DNA of 25,891 nt from VFJL01 sp037147395 (GTDB lineage: Bacteria > Pseudomonadota > Gammaproteobacteria > Burkholderiales > Nitrosomonadaceae): NCBI GenBank assembly GCA_037147395.1, contig JBAWVG010000020.1, positions 1-25,891 of the forward strand, in the 5' to 3' direction. The translations under genes and the position numbers were made by a program. Numbering within the stretch: the stretch's first letter is position 1; every line of letters begins with the position of its first letter. The notes beneath the pieces were generated by a model. The model saw only the letters and a program-made list of their open reading frames with translations, was not told the origin of the DNA and searched no databases. This document shows positions 24,450-25,891 of the stretch, one piece after another.

Positions 24450-24694
24450 TCAGATAAACGCCTTTTCCTGGGATAATATGAATCGGCAGCGGGATCCGAT
24501 TATTCTGAATAGGATCGGCATAAGGACTTGTCCCTGACCTGCGGCAATTTGTCACATTGCATTGCATCGTCCATCCGCCTATTATTCGAACCTTTTACTT
24601 GATCTGTTGAGAGAATCCTCCGCCAGAGACACGATACGCTGCTGTTCCTTACTGGCCATGGATAGACTGTACGACTACTTGATAGAATTTTAAA
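24450..24694 (-). pseudogene. Decayed DUF3106-like gene remnant
   Basis: The region upstream of the RDD gene (24239-24734, about 496 bases) has no intact gene. On its minus strand, short peptides resembling successive parts of DUF3106 proteins appear in the right order but in different frames: KILSSSRTVYP (24691-24659, like KWLxIAxRYP), MASKEQQRIVSL (24659-24624, like MSxEEQQRIxxR), ILSTDQVKG (like LTPEQRR), KLPQVRDK (to about 24524, like KLPPEQRDK) and FILSQEKAF (about 24480, like YxxLxxEEK). No signal peptide or start is seen. DUF3106 proteins are small periplasmic proteins of unknown function often encoded beside RDD proteins in betaproteobacteria. The matches were made by eye from memory and could be chance. 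The remaining part (24239-24450) shows nothing I recognise. Confidence 0.42.
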
Positions 24695-24734
24695 CAATGA
24701 ATTACGACATACTCTTATTTACTGCGTGCAAGTG

Positions 24735-25226
24735 ATGAGACATTTACTCCTTGTGCTGATGCTGACTATGTCTGGTATGGCGATGGCCGCGCATGATGTA
24801 CGCCCCTTCATACCCGGTAGCCTAGCTCAAATACTGGCTGCTCGTGAGGACAGACCCTTCATCCTTGTCCTCTGGTCTCTCGAGTGCCAATACTGCCCGG
24901 CCGAACTTAGAATGTTGGGAGCACTTAAAAAACGTCATCCTAAATTAGATATTGTTCTCGTTGCTACCGATACACCCAATGAAGCTCGCCAGCTTGCAAC
25001 ACGAGTTAAGAGCTATGGGATGGGTAAGGTCGAGCAGTGGGTCTTTTCAGAAGATATGCCGGAGCGATTACGTTTTGAGATTGACCGCCGTTGGTATGGC
25101 GAAATACCACGCACGCATTTTTACGACCGTGCACATCAACGTGAGATCAAGACCGGCTTGATCAACCAAAAGTTTGTCGAAGATTGGATAGCTCAAAATG
25201 TTACGCCTGACTCGACCCGGCGCTGA
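24735..25226 (+). CDS. Secreted thioredoxin-like protein
   Basis: A 163-residue protein with a Sec signal peptide (about 1-19, MRHLLLVLMLTMSGMAMAA) and a thioredoxin-like domain with the CxxC pair Cys51-Cys54 (WSLECQYCPAELRML). It is therefore probably a periplasmic thiol-disulfide protein of the TlpA/ResA type. The expected cis-proline is in GEIPRTHFYD near residue 120. I chose the ATG at 24735; a GTG at 24726 would add three residues before the signal peptide. It overlaps tonB by 29 bases, so the two are coexpressed, but how it serves TonB-dependent transport is unknown. Confidence 0.86.
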   Translation: MRHLLLVLMLTMSGMAMAAHDVRPFIPGSLAQILAAREDRPFILVLWSLECQYCPAELRMLGALKKRHPKLDIVLVATDTPNEARQLATRVKSYGMGKVEQWVFSEDMPERLRFEIDRRWYGEIPRTHFYDRAHQREIKTGLINQKFVEDWIAQNVTPDSTRR

Positions 25227-25857
25227 GTATCAGACAAACCGGCGTAATCCAGCACTCTTGCCAGGACTGCTGCTTGTCATTTTAGCGCATGTCGCCTTAC
25301 TCTATGGCCTGTGGAGTCAGCGGATGATCCCACCTCCTGAGAAGATCGCAACACTGTTCGTTAACTTTATTACTGCATCCAGACCAGCGGAAGAGTTGAA
25401 AACAGAACTGCAGCCCCCAAAACCAAAATTAGAAAAGAATCCAAAATCTCGCCAACTGGTCGCTGAAACACCGGCATTGGATGACAATGAGCCGGTCGCA
25501 CCAACGCCGCCGAGAATGCCAGAAACGGCATCAGTAATCTCACCCACCCAGATGCCACAAGGTCCAGTCACTCTGTCTGCCGAGTTATCAGTCGTTTGCC
25601 CCGAATTGAGCGCACCCTCTTACCCACCACTGTCCCGCCGACTGGGTGAGGAAGGAAAACTAGTACTACGGGTTGAGTTGGATGAAAGTGGTCACATCAG
25701 TGTGGCCCAAGTGGTTAATAGCAGCGGCCACAAACGCCTGGATGAGGCCGCCCTGACCGCGGTAAAGACATGGCGATGCAATCCCCCTCGGCGTAATGGC
25801 ATACCCGTTAGGGCCATTGCCCTACAACCCTTCAATTTTGTATTGCACGGAGATTAG
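25198..25857 (+). CDS. tonB: Energy transducer TonB
   Basis: TonB carries proton-motive energy from the ExbB-ExbD complex to outer-membrane receptors. The 219-residue protein has an N-terminal membrane segment (about 20-40, LLPGLLLVILAHVALLYGLW) with the conserved histidine (His31). A Pro/Lys/Glu-rich periplasmic linker (about 60-125) follows, then a TonB C-terminal domain (about 135-219: YPPLSRRLGEEGKLVLRV, SSGHKRLDEAALTAVKTWRCNPP). Its ATG lies within the end of the thioredoxin-like gene and exbB follows after 4 bases. The receptor partners are not in the window. Confidence 0.93.
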   Translation: MLRLTRPGAEYQTNRRNPALLPGLLLVILAHVALLYGLWSQRMIPPPEKIATLFVNFITASRPAEELKTELQPPKPKLEKNPKSRQLVAETPALDDNEPVAPTPPRMPETASVISPTQMPQGPVTLSAELSVVCPELSAPSYPPLSRRLGEEGKLVLRVELDESGHISVAQVVNSSGHKRLDEAALTAVKTWRCNPPRRNGIPVRAIALQPFNFVLHGD

Positions 25858-25861
25858 CACG

Positions 25862-25891
25862 ATGGAAAAAGAACTCGGCTTCGCACACTTT
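25862..25891 (+). CDS. exbB: ExbB/TolQ-type proton channel protein (first ten codons only)
   Basis: An ATG 4 bases after the tonB stop opens a frame reading MEKELGFAHF before the window ends. GFAHF at the N-terminus is typical of betaproteobacterial ExbB proteins, and exbB after tonB is the expected order. Only ten codons are visible, so the call rests mostly on context. Confidence 0.7.
   Translation, partial: MEKELGFAHF

Noticed and set aside
24367..24567. A 66-codon minus-strand frame upstream of the RDD gene
   Set aside because: No family resemblance and no ribosome binding site; its region partly coincides with the DUF3106-like fragments in other frames, so it looks like chance in a decayed stretch.
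1..25891. Mobile elements, CRISPR arrays, tRNAs, rRNAs, defence or biosynthetic clusters
   Set aside because: I looked for transposases, integrases, direct-repeat arrays, tRNA-like cloverleafs and toxin-antitoxin pairs and saw none; the gene content is conserved housekeeping.

Overview
The window is a 25.9 kb stretch of ordinary chromosome from what is most likely a betaproteobacterium. The gene neighbourhoods point to the Nitrosomonadales or a close relative, but this is inferred from gene order and protein flavour, with no marker gene to prove it. Supporting signs are the yceD-rpmF-plsX-fabH-fabD order, the rluC/rne divergent pair with a HAD hydrolase, an orphan Rieske protein and SppA behind rluC, ilvE next to a zf-CHCC protein, the glnE/yhdP divergent pair followed by a nitrilase and tldD, and a tonB-exbB cluster whose ExbB begins with a GFAHF motif. 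Coding density is high. I saw no insertion sequence, phage gene, CRISPR array, tRNA or rRNA.

Layout. (1) 1-3658, minus strand: fatty acid and phospholipid initiation operon yceD-rpmF-plsX-fabH-fabD (fabD cut by the left edge). It is driven by a near-consensus sigma70 promoter that leaves almost no room for a 5' leader. (2) 3726-5020, plus: Maf/YceF nucleotide pyrophosphatase overlapping an RsmI-like methyltransferase. (3) 5082-8084, minus: rluC, HAD phosphatase, Rieske protein, sppA. (4) 8085-8510: a 426-base divergent intergenic region forming a highly structured leader for rne. (5) 8511-11189, plus: rne (RNase E), ended by a strong terminator. (6) 11280-14442, minus: ilvE, zf-CHCC protein, phosphomannomutase/phosphoglucomutase, low-molecular-weight phosphatase, probably one transcription unit running into the same terminator from the other side. 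(7) 14528-17311, minus: glnE. (8) 17523-23745, plus: yhdP, nitrilase-family amidase, tldD. (9) 23786-24238, minus: RDD membrane protein, with what looks like a decayed DUF3106 gene upstream. (10) 24735 to the right edge, plus: thioredoxin-like protein, tonB and the first ten codons of exbB.

Together the genes serve envelope lipid synthesis (fabD, fabH, plsX, yhdP), RNA processing and modification (rne, rluC), nitrogen and amino-acid metabolism (glnE, ilvE), proteolysis (sppA, tldD) and TonB-dependent transport. I found no coherent new multi-gene system. The points most worth a second look are the near-leaderless yceD promoter, the rne leader structures, the DUF3106 remnant, the RsmI-like protein lacking the usual EDTR motif, and several genes that can only begin at TTG or GTG.
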